DNA of 64,000 nucleotides from the NCBI RefSeq assembly GCF_000308635.1, contig NZ_BAGD01000097.1:242266-306265 (forward strand), given 5' to 3'. Shown one piece after another: positions 52,852 through 61,278 of this stretch. The notes under the pieces were generated by a model, which was not told where the DNA came from, did not search any database, and worked only from the letters and a program-made list of their open reading frames with translations. The translations under genes and the position numbers were made by a program. The DNA is from Nocardia otitidiscaviarum NBRC 14405 (GTDB lineage Bacteria > Actinomycetota > Actinomycetes > Mycobacteriales > Mycobacteriaceae). Each line of letters begins with the position of its first letter. Position 1 is the stretch's first letter.

Positions 52852-54037
52852 AGGCAACCGGGGCCGGGGTCTCGCACAGGAAGACGGTCGGCGTGCGGCC
52901 GATCCGGGTGATGACCAGGGTGTGCGGGCGGGTGCCGCGCGGCTTCAACCGGCCTCGCAACGCATCGGGGTCGATATCCACACCGCGCGTGAGGATTTCG
53001 AGCGGGCCGCAGTCCCGGCGGTGCAGTTCGGCGCGCAGCGGCTTCTCCTTGAAGTCCATTCGGTCCAGGACGCGGAACCCGCGCACGCCTTCGGGGACGC
53101 CGTCCCCGGTCAGATAGGCGATGCGCGGATCGAGTTGCCAGAGGCCGTGTTTCGCGGCGTAGTGGCGGACCAGGCCCGCGCGTACCACGGCACCGTCGGG
53201 ATCGACGATCCACTCCCCCGGCTCGCGCTCGGGAATGTCGTCGGGTGCCGCGTCGGTGATGCTCCATGCGGTGCCGTTCGCGGACAGCACGGTGGCGCGC
53301 CGGGTCACCCCGGCCTCCGCCAGGCCCGCCGACCACAGGCACGCCTCACGCACCGCGCCGTCGAGCGACACCACCTCGACCTCACCGGACCAGTCGAGCC
53401 GATCGAAATCCAGTCCGGGAGCGCACTTCACGACCAGATCCCGACCCGCGTACGCCGCCAGCAGATCGGGCAGCGGCGGTTGCAGCTTCGCCGGATCGTG
53501 GGTGCGCCGCCCGTCGGCCCGCCGCGCCGGATCGGCGATCACCACCTCGGCGGCACTGCACGGCACCAGCGCATCGGCCTTGGCCAGCAACATGTTTCGA
53601 GCACCGATCCGGACCGCGTGCAGGTTCTGCGCCGCCATATCGAGGCGCACCGCGTCCAGGTCGCTGCCGATGACCGCCGGGCAGACGCGGGACAGCTCGA
53701 CCAGTTCCGCGCCGATGGAGCAGGTGACGTCGTGGACGGTACGTCCGGCCAGGCGTCGCGCCCGGTGCCGGGCCACCGCCGTCGGGGTCGCCTGCTGGAG
53801 GGCGTCGTCGGTGAGCAGCCAGCGCTCAGCGCCGTCCAGTTTGGCGGCGGCACGGCGGCGCAGGCGCACCGTTTCGACGAGCGCCGCCGCGTGGTCGCCG
53901 AAGTCGCGGCGCAGCCGCTCCAGATCGCGCAGCAGGGTCGCGGCGGTCAGCGGGAGCCGGTCGGCCTCGGCGAGCGCGGCCGCACCGGCCGCACTGCCGA
54001 GCTGGGCGACATCGTCGCGGGTGAAGGCGTAGCCCAC
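52850..54037 (-). CDS. SAM-dependent methyltransferase, Rv3037c type (THUMP-like C-terminus)
   Basis: 395 residues from GTG 54037, three bases after the upstream methyltransferase stop. The Rossmann part shows TVHDVTCSIGAELVELSR, VIGSDLDAVRLDMAAQNL and VVIADPARRADGRRT, where DPAR resembles the catalytic DPPR of nucleic-acid methyltransferases. The C-terminus is THUMP-like. The Rv3037c counterpart has been linked to methylglucose lipopolysaccharide, but the sequence alone would also fit an RNA methyltransferase. Confidence 0.85.
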   Translation of the reverse strand: MGYAFTRDDVAQLGSAAGAAALAEADRLPLTAATLLRDLERLRRDFGDHAAALVETVRLRRRAAAKLDGAERWLLTDDALQQATPTAVARHRARRLAGRTVHDVTCSIGAELVELSRVCPAVIGSDLDAVRLDMAAQNLHAVRIGARNMLLAKADALVPCSAAEVVIADPARRADGRRTHDPAKLQPPLPDLLAAYAGRDLVVKCAPGLDFDRLDWSGEVEVVSLDGAVREACLWSAGLAEAGVTRRATVLSANGTAWSITDAAPDDIPEREPGEWIVDPDGAVVRAGLVRHYAAKHGLWQLDPRIAYLTGDGVPEGVRGFRVLDRMDFKEKPLRAELHRRDCGPLEILTRGVDIDPDALRGRLKPRGTRPHTLVITRIGRTPTVFLCETPAPVA

Positions 54038-54040
54038 CGG

Positions 54041-55015
54041 CTACTTGGAGCCGCCGGGCTTCACGCCGGTGATCATGACGTTGTAGAAGAACTGCCGCGG
54101 CACCACGTGGCGCAACACCTTCTCGTCCAGCTTGGACAGCCCCAGCCACGCCCGGTACTGCGCCATGCGGTAGCGCCAGGTCAGCTTCTCGGCGGGTACG
54201 GCGGCCTCGAAGGTGCGCACCGGCCAACCCCACAGGGCGGCGGCGAACTCCTCGGTCTTGGCCTGCACGTCCACCGCGCCCGCGCGCCGGGCGATGTGCT
54301 CCAGATCGGTCGGATCGAAGGTGTGCAGATCGACCACGGCCTCCAGGGCGGCCGCACGGGAGGACTCGTCCAGTTCCTCCTGCGGACGCCGCCAGTCCCG
54401 CAGGAACGGCAGCTTGGTGACCTCGGTGGTGAGCTTCCAGGTGACCTGGCCCAGCTTGCGGGCGTAGAGGTTGCCGATGGTGGTCGGCTCACCGGCGAAG
54501 ACGAAGCGACCACCCGGCTTCAGCACCCGCAGGCACTCCTTGAGCGCCAGCTCCACATCCGGAATGTGGTGCAGCACCGCGTGGCCCACCACCAGATCGA
54601 AGGTGTCGTCCTCGTACGGGATGGTCTCGGCGTCGGCGACTCGGCCGTCCACGTCCAGGCCGAGATTGCGGCCGTTGCGCGTCGCGACCTTCACCATGCC
54701 GGGCGACAGGTCGGTGACCGAACCGGACTTCGCGATCCCGGACTGCATCAGGTTCAGCAGGAAGAAACCGGTACCGCAGCCGAGCTCGAGCGCCCGGTCG
54801 TACGGCAGCGGAGCGTCCGGGACCACGGCGTCGAAACGGCCGCGCGCGTACTCGATGCAGCGCTCGTCGTAGGAGATGGACCACTTGTCGTCGTACGTCT
54901 CGGCTTCCCAGTCGTGATACAGCACCTGGGCGAGCTTGTTGTCGGTCAGCGCGGCCTGGACCTCGGCCTCGGTGGCGTGCGGGTTCGGCGCTGGATCGTC
55001 AGGACGAGCAGTCAT
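54041..55015 (-). CDS. SAM-dependent methyltransferase, Rv3038c type
   Basis: 324 residues from ATG 55015. A class I methyltransferase with ALELGCGTGFFLLNLMQSG (SAM loop), FDLVVGHAVLHHIPD and CLRVLKPGGRFVFAGEP. The C-terminal third has Trp/Arg-rich helices (LTWRYRMAQYRAWLGLSK) that may contact membrane or lipid. It is the first of two adjacent methyltransferase genes. The substrate is unknown. Confidence 0.9.
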   Translation of the reverse strand: MTARPDDPAPNPHATEAEVQAALTDNKLAQVLYHDWEAETYDDKWSISYDERCIEYARGRFDAVVPDAPLPYDRALELGCGTGFFLLNLMQSGIAKSGSVTDLSPGMVKVATRNGRNLGLDVDGRVADAETIPYEDDTFDLVVGHAVLHHIPDVELALKECLRVLKPGGRFVFAGEPTTIGNLYARKLGQVTWKLTTEVTKLPFLRDWRRPQEELDESSRAAALEAVVDLHTFDPTDLEHIARRAGAVDVQAKTEEFAAALWGWPVRTFEAAVPAEKLTWRYRMAQYRAWLGLSKLDEKVLRHVVPRQFFYNVMITGVKPGGSK

Positions 55016-55062
55016 GCAGGGCAGCCTAATGAATCACCAGGCGAGCTCGCTGATCGGCCCGG

Positions 55063-55830
55063 TCATCGGCCCACGAATCGGGCCGCGTCCGGACCGGCCG
55101 CCAGATAGGAACGTGTTCCTATCTGCTGATCTTCGGTGTCGAACAGCTCCGCCCATTCCGCGCGGGCGCGATCGTGCCCGTGCGTACCCGCCTCGAAGAC
55201 CCGCTTGGCGGCCGCGAGGGCCTTGGCCGGACCCGAGATGAACCGCCGCGCCCAGCGCAGCGCGGCCTCGAACACATCGTCGGGGGCGACGACCTCGTCG
55301 ACGAGGCCGAGTGACGCCGCCTCCTCCGGATCGACGAAACGGCCGGTGTAGACCAGATCCTTCGCCGCCGCGGGACCGATGAGCAGGCTCAGCCGCCGGA
55401 TACCCGCCAGCGGGATGAGCCCCGCCTTGATCTGCGGCAGGCCGAGCTTCACATTGTCGCCGATGATGCGCCGGTCCGCGCCCAGCGCCAATTCCAGTCC
55501 GGCCCCCAGCGCGTACCCGCTGATGGCCGCGACGGTCGGCTGCGGCAGCCGCGCCAGCGCGCCCAGTGCCCGCTGGAAGTCCGCGGCCATGGCCGCGGCC
55601 CGCGCGGCGGTCAGCCCCGCCAGTTCGGCCAGTTCGTCGCCCGCCGAGAACACCCGCTCATCGCCGTAGAGCACCACCGCCCGCACGCTCTCGTCCACCG
55701 CGAGCCGGTCCGCAACGCTCGCCACCTCCAGCGCGACCTGGAGATCGATCAGATTCATCGGCGGACGTGCGATCCGGATAACGGCGATCCCCTCCGCCAC
55801 ACCCCGGTCCACGGTTACGAATTCGGCCAC
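55063..55830 (-). CDS. echA17: Enoyl-CoA hydratase/isomerase family protein
   Basis: 255 residues from GTG 55830, the length of the Rv3039c counterpart. The crotonase fold is clear: RVFSAGDELAELAGL (oxyanion hole), GYALGAGLELALGADRRI with the first catalytic Glu, then LPQIKAGLIPLAGIRRL. The second catalytic Glu, 20 residues later in mitochondrial hydratase, is Gln here. Hydratase activity is therefore uncertain; isomerase or other CoA chemistry is possible. Confidence 0.9.
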   Translation of the reverse strand: MAEFVTVDRGVAEGIAVIRIARPPMNLIDLQVALEVASVADRLAVDESVRAVVLYGDERVFSAGDELAELAGLTAARAAAMAADFQRALGALARLPQPTVAAISGYALGAGLELALGADRRIIGDNVKLGLPQIKAGLIPLAGIRRLSLLIGPAAAKDLVYTGRFVDPEEAASLGLVDEVVAPDDVFEAALRWARRFISGPAKALAAAKRVFEAGTHGHDRARAEWAELFDTEDQQIGTRSYLAAGPDAARFVGR

Positions 55831-55936
55831 AGCGGGCAAGCGTACTGCCGTGCGAAGAGGCGCCCTATGCCGGATGCGGGGGTCCGACCGGACACTCCTG
55901 CGCGAGTGGTGGGCGCGACCGGTCCGGCGGCGTGAA

Positions 55937-55961
55937 CGGCCGTGCCTGCCGAGCACGGCCG
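55937..55961. terminator. Hairpin terminator after the DUF5996 gene
   Basis: CGGCCGTGC (55937-55945) and its perfect complement (55953-55961) flank a 7-base loop, four bases beyond the stop. Confidence 0.7.
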
Positions 55962-55964
55962 GGG

Positions 55965-56930
55965 TCAGTCGGTCCAGCGCGGGCCCTGCTTCCGCAGCAC
56001 CGGGTCGGTGATGCCGCCCCAGCAGCTCAGGGCGGGAGCGTCCCAGCCCGCCAGTTCGGAGCCGCGGTCGTAGACGAACTGGTAGAACTCCAGGGCCGCG
56101 CCGACCGGGTCGGCGGTGGCACGGGCCTCGTCGTAGGCGTAGTAGGCGGCGTGGGCCGAGCCCGAGGGCACCCAGCGGGCCTTGCCGGGACGCGGTTCGG
56201 CGTCGGTCAGCCCGTCGGGCTCGGGGGCGACGTAGGAGTAGAAGGTGGGTTCGGGGACCTTGTCGTCGCCGAACCAGAATCCGGCGCTGATCACCTCGCG
56301 CGAATACGCCTCGCGGGTCACCGGATCCACGCTCGCGGGCATCTCGATGTGCCGGGGCGCGAAGCGCTGCACCGCGATGTCGAAGGTGTGCCAGAAGACC
56401 TGCACCGGACTGATCTTCCCGGAGAAGGCGGCGCTGAACTCCTCCAGAATGCGGCCGACCTGGCTGTACACCAGGAAGGCGTGCCGCGCCCGCTCCGGGT
56501 CGTAGTCGGCGTGCTCGGTGTCCTCGTCGAAGGGGCGGCCGTGGTCGGGCAGGTCGAAGGGGGTCGGATTCGGCAGCGTGCAGTCGATGTCGGAGGCGCG
56601 CAGGGCCGCCATCACATCGGTGTAGAAGCTCGCCACCGACTGGCCCGCCAGCGGTACCGCGCCGCGCCGACCGTGATCGGTCTCGATCCGCAGTTCGTGG
56701 TCGAAGAAGTCGAAGGCGCAGGTGAAGACCGGCCCGGTGCGGGCCGAGCCGAGCGGGACCGTGGTCCAGCCGCGCGCGGTGGGCCGGAATGTCATATGCC
56801 ACCAGTGGTTTCGGCGGATCCCGCGCTCCAGCGCCACCTTGCCGACGATCTGGAGGTAGCGGTGCAGCGTCTCCTTGGTGGGCCGCCAGGATTCCAGCGG
56901 GATCGCGGGCAGCGGGTCGGTCATCGCCAT
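55965..56930 (-). CDS. DUF5996 family protein
   Basis: 321 residues from ATG 56930 with AAAGGTG upstream (ATG 56924 also possible); the frame continues upstream but is not protein-like. The family pattern is LESWRPTKETLHRYLQIVGK then VALERGIRRNHWWHMTF, SVASFYTDVMAAL and FWHTFDIAVQRFAPRH. It is rich in Trp, Phe, His and Tyr. No catalytic motif is recognised and the function is unknown. It is on the same strand as, and downstream of, the Nudix gene. Confidence 0.82.
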   Translation of the reverse strand: MAMTDPLPAIPLESWRPTKETLHRYLQIVGKVALERGIRRNHWWHMTFRPTARGWTTVPLGSARTGPVFTCAFDFFDHELRIETDHGRRGAVPLAGQSVASFYTDVMAALRASDIDCTLPNPTPFDLPDHGRPFDEDTEHADYDPERARHAFLVYSQVGRILEEFSAAFSGKISPVQVFWHTFDIAVQRFAPRHIEMPASVDPVTREAYSREVISAGFWFGDDKVPEPTFYSYVAPEPDGLTDAEPRPGKARWVPSGSAHAAYYAYDEARATADPVGAALEFYQFVYDRGSELAGWDAPALSCWGGITDPVLRKQGPRWTD

Positions 56931-57025
56931 CGGTACGCACCTTTCGTCGGGCGTTCGCCGGATATGCACGAAATCAGCAAACTCAGGGTAACCCCGGCTG
57001 CCGTGGGTCTCCCGGCGCGCTGTGC

Positions 57026-57874
57026 TCAGGGTCGCTGAGATCCGCGCAGTCGGGCACCCTCGGGCAGGTCCGAGAAATAGCGGGCGGCGTTCGGGAAGGC
57101 CAGGGTGGGGCCGCCCGACTCCGGGTCGTAGACCGGCATGATCGGTTCGATCGCGGGGGTGGCCGCCAGAATGTCGGCGGTGGAGCCGAATTCGCCCAGG
57201 GCTACCAGCTGCGACCAGGTGGGCGGGAGCAGCACGTCCAGCCCCGACCGCCAGCGCTCGATGGCCTCGGCGGGGGTGGACCAGGTGACGACCTCCGCCT
57301 CGGAGGTGGCGTCGTCGGCCTGCTGTCCCTCGGGCAGCACCGCCACGAAGAAGTGGGTGTCGTAGCGGCGCGACTCCGCCTCGGGGGTGATCCAGTTCGC
57401 CCACGGACGCAGCAGATCGGCGCGCAGCACCAGCCGCTCGCGGGTGAGGAATTCGGCGAAGGACAGTTCACGACGCTCCAGCCGACCCCGGGCCTCGGCG
57501 TAGACGGCGGTATCGGCGACCACGGTGTCGGCGGTCGGTCCGGCCAGCAGCACCCCGCACTCCTCGAAGGTCTCGCGCACCGCGGCGCAGACCAGCGCCT
57601 GCGCCCGCGCCGCGTCGGTGCCACCGAAACGCGCCGCCCACCAGGCGGGTTCGGGTCCGGCCCAGTCCAGCGCCACGGCGGCGTCGGTGGCGTCCACCCC
57701 GCCGCCCGGGAAGACGGTCATCCCGGCCGCGAACGCCATGGCGTTCACGCGGCGCTGCAGGAACACCTCGGGCCCGTGCACACCGTCCCGCACCAGCATG
57801 ACCGTGGAGGCGTCCCGAACCGGCACCGGGGTCGGCTGCTCGCCACGCGCAACTGTCTCGCTCACACTCCGCAC
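57026..57874 (-). CDS. Nudix hydrolase
   Basis: 282 residues from GTG 57874 (GTG 57865 is an alternative). The Nudix box is spread as GMTVFPGGGVD, then after an insert AAVRETFEECGVLL, giving REXXEEXG for Mg binding. The insert between Gly and Glu parts is typical of the NUDT7/NUDT19 class that acts on CoA derivatives. Position fits Rv3040c. With echA17 and acyl-lipid genes nearby, CoA-ester turnover is a reasonable inference. Confidence 0.9.
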   Translation of the reverse strand: MRSVSETVARGEQPTPVPVRDASTVMLVRDGVHGPEVFLQRRVNAMAFAAGMTVFPGGGVDATDAAVALDWAGPEPAWWAARFGGTDAARAQALVCAAVRETFEECGVLLAGPTADTVVADTAVYAEARGRLERRELSFAEFLTRERLVLRADLLRPWANWITPEAESRRYDTHFFVAVLPEGQQADDATSEAEVVTWSTPAEAIERWRSGLDVLLPPTWSQLVALGEFGSTADILAATPAIEPIMPVYDPESGGPTLAFPNAARYFSDLPEGARLRGSQRP

Positions 57875-57976
57875 CCTAACGTTTGCTAGGTCGGCGCGAC
57901 AGGGCGGTGCCGGTCCCGGTCACGCGGTGTCGGTACGAATGTGCGGTCGCAACGGCCGCACTGCACGGTCGCGGGC

Positions 57977-58420
57977 TCAGTCGGCCAGTCGCACGGTGCC
58001 GGTGCGCGTTTCGATGGTGAAGGGCGCGGCGGGGTCGGGCCGATGTGCCCAGGTGCCGTGGACCGTGCCGGTGCGGAAGTCCTGGACCTGGCTCGCGATG
58101 CCGTCGGCTTCGGCCCAGGTGACCAGGAAGACCCCGGGGTCGAGGGCCGTCACGGTGGCCGGGGCGGTCGCGATGGGGCGATCCGTGCCGCTGCGGACCA
58201 CCGATGCGCCGTCGGCGGCGAAGGCGAGTGTCAGCGCGGTGCCGGAGTCGTAGCTCACCCGTACCGTCTTACCGGCGAGCGTGACCGGCAGTGTGGCCGT
58301 CGCGACGCCCGCGGGCGTGTCGGTGTCCGAGGCACGCTGGGGTGGCGGCGGATTCGCCACGCACGCGACGCTGCTCAGCAGGACGGCGGCGAGCACCACC
58401 GAGACGAGAGTTCGACGCAC
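57977..58420 (-). CDS. Small lipoprotein with a MoaF/calycin-like domain
   Basis: 147 residues from GTG 58420, with GGGAG 7 bases upstream. The signal peptide ends at SSVAC, giving a lipid-anchored Cys near residue 20. The mature part has alternating strands (VRVSYDSGTALTLAFAADG, VFLVTWAEADGIASQVQDF, GTVHGTWAHR) resembling a MoaF-like beta barrel. It is downstream of the ABC ATPase gene. It may bind a small ligand at the cell surface; no target is known. Confidence 0.8.
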   Translation of the reverse strand: MRRTLVSVVLAAVLLSSVACVANPPPPQRASDTDTPAGVATATLPVTLAGKTVRVSYDSGTALTLAFAADGASVVRSGTDRPIATAPATVTALDPGVFLVTWAEADGIASQVQDFRTGTVHGTWAHRPDPAAPFTIETRTGTVRLAD

Positions 58421-58595
58421 CGCTGCTCCCTCCGTCCGCGACCCGACCTCCGGCCGCCGCACCGCGCTGAGCGTTCGCCCCAGGATGGCGAGTCGGACGA
58501 ATGCCCCGAACGCGGTGAGCATGACACCGATTCACCAGCCGCGTAACCGAATCGGAACAAGCGAAACGCAGGTGTGAGGCGCCACCCGCACCGAG

Positions 58596-59429
58596 TCAGC
58601 GGGTGCGGTGCCGACCGAAGCGCTGGCTGCGGCGCGCGAAATAGCGGCCGTCGATGCGGTCGAGGGTGATGGACTGGCGGAACGCCTCGCTGAGATTGTC
58701 GGCGGTGAGCACATCCTCGAGCAGACCCTGCGCGACCACCGCGCCCTCGTTGAGCAGCATGCCGTGGGTGAAGCCCGGCGGGATCTCCTCGACGTGGTGG
58801 GTGACCAGCACGGTGGCGGGCGCGTCGGGGTCGGCGGCCAGGTCGCCCAGTCGTTCCACCAACTCCTCCCGGCCGCCCAGGTCCAGCCCCGCGGCGGGTT
58901 CGTCGAGCAGGAGCAGTTCCGGATCGGCCATGAGCGCGCGGGCGATGAGCACCCGCTTGCGTTCACCCTCGGAGAGGGTGCCGTAGGCGCGGTCGGAAAG
59001 GTGTTCGGCGCCCAGACTTTCCAGCACGTCGACGGCACGGTCGGTATCCATGTCGTCGTAGCGCTCCCGCCAGCGGCCCATGACCGCGTATCCGGCCGAG
59101 ACCACCAGGTCGGAGACCTTCTCGTCGAGCGGGACCCGGCTGGCCACGGCCGCCGAGGAGAGTCCGATGCGGGGGCGCAGCTCGCTGATGTCGACCCGGC
59201 CGAGCACCTCCCCCAGCAGGTTCGCCGTCCCCGAGGTGGGATACATCTCGGCGGCGGCCATACGGAGCAATGAGGTCTTCCCGGCGCCGTTGGGGCCGAG
59301 CACCACCCAGCGTTCGTCGAGTTCCACCTGCCAGGTGACCGGCCCGACGAGGGTGTGACCGGAACGTCGGACGGTGACGTCGTTGAAGTCGATGAGCAGA
59401 TCGGGATCCGGTTGCGGCACGGGCTCCAT
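58596..59429 (-). CDS. ABC transporter ATP-binding protein
   Basis: 277 residues from ATG 59429. Walker A GPNGAGKTSLLRM, signature LSEGERKRVLIARAL, Walker B LLLLDEPAAGLD and the His switch LVTHHVEEI are all intact. It has no membrane domain and no permease gene adjacent, as in the Rv3041c counterpart. It may energise an unlinked permease or act in stress or ribosome functions. Confidence 0.93.
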   Translation of the reverse strand: MEPVPQPDPDLLIDFNDVTVRRSGHTLVGPVTWQVELDERWVVLGPNGAGKTSLLRMAAAEMYPTSGTANLLGEVLGRVDISELRPRIGLSSAAVASRVPLDEKVSDLVVSAGYAVMGRWRERYDDMDTDRAVDVLESLGAEHLSDRAYGTLSEGERKRVLIARALMADPELLLLDEPAAGLDLGGREELVERLGDLAADPDAPATVLVTHHVEEIPPGFTHGMLLNEGAVVAQGLLEDVLTADNLSEAFRQSITLDRIDGRYFARRSQRFGRHRTR

Positions 59430-59483
59430 CTTGTCTCACGCCCCAGGACGCGCGTCAACGTGGTGTGCGATCACGGGCGTGTG

Positions 59484-59690
59484 TCACAGTCCGCTGGGCC
59501 GCCGATCGCGGCCGAATTCGTCGGCCGGACGGTCGAATTCCCCGCGTCGCGCACGCTCCCGCATTTCCAGGCTGTCGAATTCCGACGACCGCCGCTCGAC
59601 GCGCGGCCTGCGGAACATGCGTGCCAGAATCAGCGCCGCCGGAATGGACAGCAGCACCCACACGATAAGAATCACCAGCAGAGTAGTCAT
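59484..59690 (-). CDS. Small single-pass membrane protein
   Basis: 68 residues from ATG 59690 with GGGAGG 10 bases upstream; longer upstream frame is not protein-like. One transmembrane helix (about 2-24, LLVILIVWVLLSIPAALILA) is followed by a highly charged cytoplasmic tail rich in Arg, Glu and Asp. No family recognised. It resembles small actinobacterial inner-membrane regulators in layout only. Confidence 0.65.
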   Translation of the reverse strand: MTTLLVILIVWVLLSIPAALILARMFRRPRVERRSSEFDSLEMRERARRGEFDRPADEFGRDRRPSGL

Positions 59691-59861
59691 CTCCGTGTTT
59701 CCTCCCGCGGAAACTCGTGCCCCGATCCTTGCCCAGCGGTACGGCGAAGTCGATACCCGCAGCACACATAGGCCAGTGTGGAGACCGTTCGGTTCATCGC
59801 TGGGACATCGGCGCGGCAATCACGCGACAATTCGAACGTCCCGCGGCGCGGCGATGTTCCG

Positions 59862-60713
59862 TCACCGTCCCGGCACCGCGATCACCGTCATGGACCCCGG
59901 AGCCACCTCGGTGAATCCGGCATCCCGGACGGCGATCGCACCGCCCTCGGCCACGCGTTGTCGCAGCCGTGCCCAGCGACCGGGGTCGGCATCCGCCACA
60001 GCACAACGGAAGCCACTCTCGGACCAGGCATACACCTGCTGCACGGGCAGGGCCCCGGCGAGCAGCATGCTCGCGTGTCCCACCTGTGCGGCAGCCTTAC
60101 CCACGGACATACCCAATTCGGCGTTCACCCATAGCACCGGATACCTCTCGTCGAGATCACCTGGTTCATCGAGGGGTAGTTCGGTGCCGCCGATCTGCAG
60201 GCGTTTGATCCGCGCGTCGACCGACCCGACCGGTCCGGGCACCAGGGCCCGCGCCTGCGCGCCGTCGAGTTCCACGGTCACCCCGTCCACCTCCTGGGCG
60301 GCCAGCCAGTGTGCGCCACGTGCCCGGCGGGCGACCTTGCGGATCCGCGACCGCTGCCACGCCAGGTACCGGTCCGCCCACGGCCCGCCCGGACCCACCC
60401 GTTCGTCGAGACACAGGGCGACCGTCGCGGCGGCGGCAGCGGCCAGCACCGCGTCACGGCGGGGCGGATCGGCCTTCGGAATATGCAGTACCAGTTGCAT
60501 GGCCTGGACCAGCGCCGGATCGTCGGGATCGCCCGCGCCGCCGTATCCGCGCGCCAATTCCGCGTGCCGTACCGCGAATTCCGCGAATCCGGATGCTGAT
60601 TCGATATCGCACACATCTTCGGTCACCGATCCACTCTGCTCGAGAATGCCGGGCAGCGCCAACTCGCCCGCTGGCGAGTGCGTTTCGGACGAGTGCGTTT
60701 CGGGCGAGTGCAT
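59862..60713 (-). CDS. Peptidyl-tRNA hydrolase 2 (PTH2)-like protein with an N-terminal extension
   Basis: 283 residues from ATG 60713 (GTG 60626 would remove the repeat). The C-terminal domain (about 190-283) shows VLWVNAELGMSVGKAAAQVG, HASMLL and APGSMTVIAVPG, the pattern of archaeal-type Pth2. The N-terminus holds the repeat HSPETHSSETHSP and a helical region. Bacteria normally use Pth1, so this one may be a spare or act on another aminoacyl bond. It follows the chagasin-like gene by 21 bases. Confidence 0.82.
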   Translation of the reverse strand: MHSPETHSSETHSPAGELALPGILEQSGSVTEDVCDIESASGFAEFAVRHAELARGYGGAGDPDDPALVQAMQLVLHIPKADPPRRDAVLAAAAAATVALCLDERVGPGGPWADRYLAWQRSRIRKVARRARGAHWLAAQEVDGVTVELDGAQARALVPGPVGSVDARIKRLQIGGTELPLDEPGDLDERYPVLWVNAELGMSVGKAAAQVGHASMLLAGALPVQQVYAWSESGFRCAVADADPGRWARLRQRVAEGGAIAVRDAGFTEVAPGSMTVIAVPGR

Positions 60714-60734
60714 TGTCGACGTGCCGGGACGGAA

Positions 60735-61226
60735 CTACGCGACGCGAACGGTGAGTGTGAAGCGCTCATCGGCGTCGGAAGGCTCTTCCCACGGCCGGGC
60801 ATACACCAGTTCGAGAGTGGTCGTCCCCGGCCGCTCGGCGCGGAACGCCCACGTCTCGGTGCCGCCCTTGCCGGGCATGTCCGGGCCCGGATCCGCCTGG
60901 TAGTCCGGATCACCGTCCTGGATCAGGATGCCCTGGTCGAATCGCACCGTCCCCCAGGAATATCCGGTGGACGGATTGGACGGCAGCCGTATCAGCAGGC
61001 GCTGCCCGGGCCGCACATCCAGTTCGGTGCCGTTCGCGGACCGGTCGACCGTGACCGGGCTCGGCGCGGGGTCGGGCACGGTGGTCGACGGATTCGCGGT
61101 GGCGGCGGTGGTGCTCGACGCGGTGGCGGGCCGCGCCGTGGTCGATGCCGTGTCGGAGTCGCCGGAGTCGGTGGAACAGCCGACGAGCACCAGGCCGAGC
61201 GCCACGACCGGCAGGAGGCTACGCAT
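60735..61226 (-). CDS. Chagasin-type (I42) protease-inhibitor lipoprotein
   Basis: 163 residues from ATG 61226. A lipobox (LVLVGC, Cys17) marks a lipoprotein, followed by a Ser/Thr linker to about 58. The three inhibitor loops of the I42 family are present: NPSTGYSW (84-91), GKGGTETWAF (119-128) and YARPWE (142-147). Such proteins block papain-like cysteine proteases. Surface display could protect the cell from host or predator proteases; the target is unknown. Confidence 0.87.
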   Translation of the reverse strand: MRSLLPVVALGLVLVGCSTDSGDSDTASTTARPATASSTTAATANPSTTVPDPAPSPVTVDRSANGTELDVRPGQRLLIRLPSNPSTGYSWGTVRFDQGILIQDGDPDYQADPGPDMPGKGGTETWAFRAERPGTTTLELVYARPWEEPSDADERFTLTVRVA

Positions 61227-61278
61227 GGGGCGAGCCTACTGGCGAACTCCTGGCATACCCGCCATCGACGCGGGCGAG

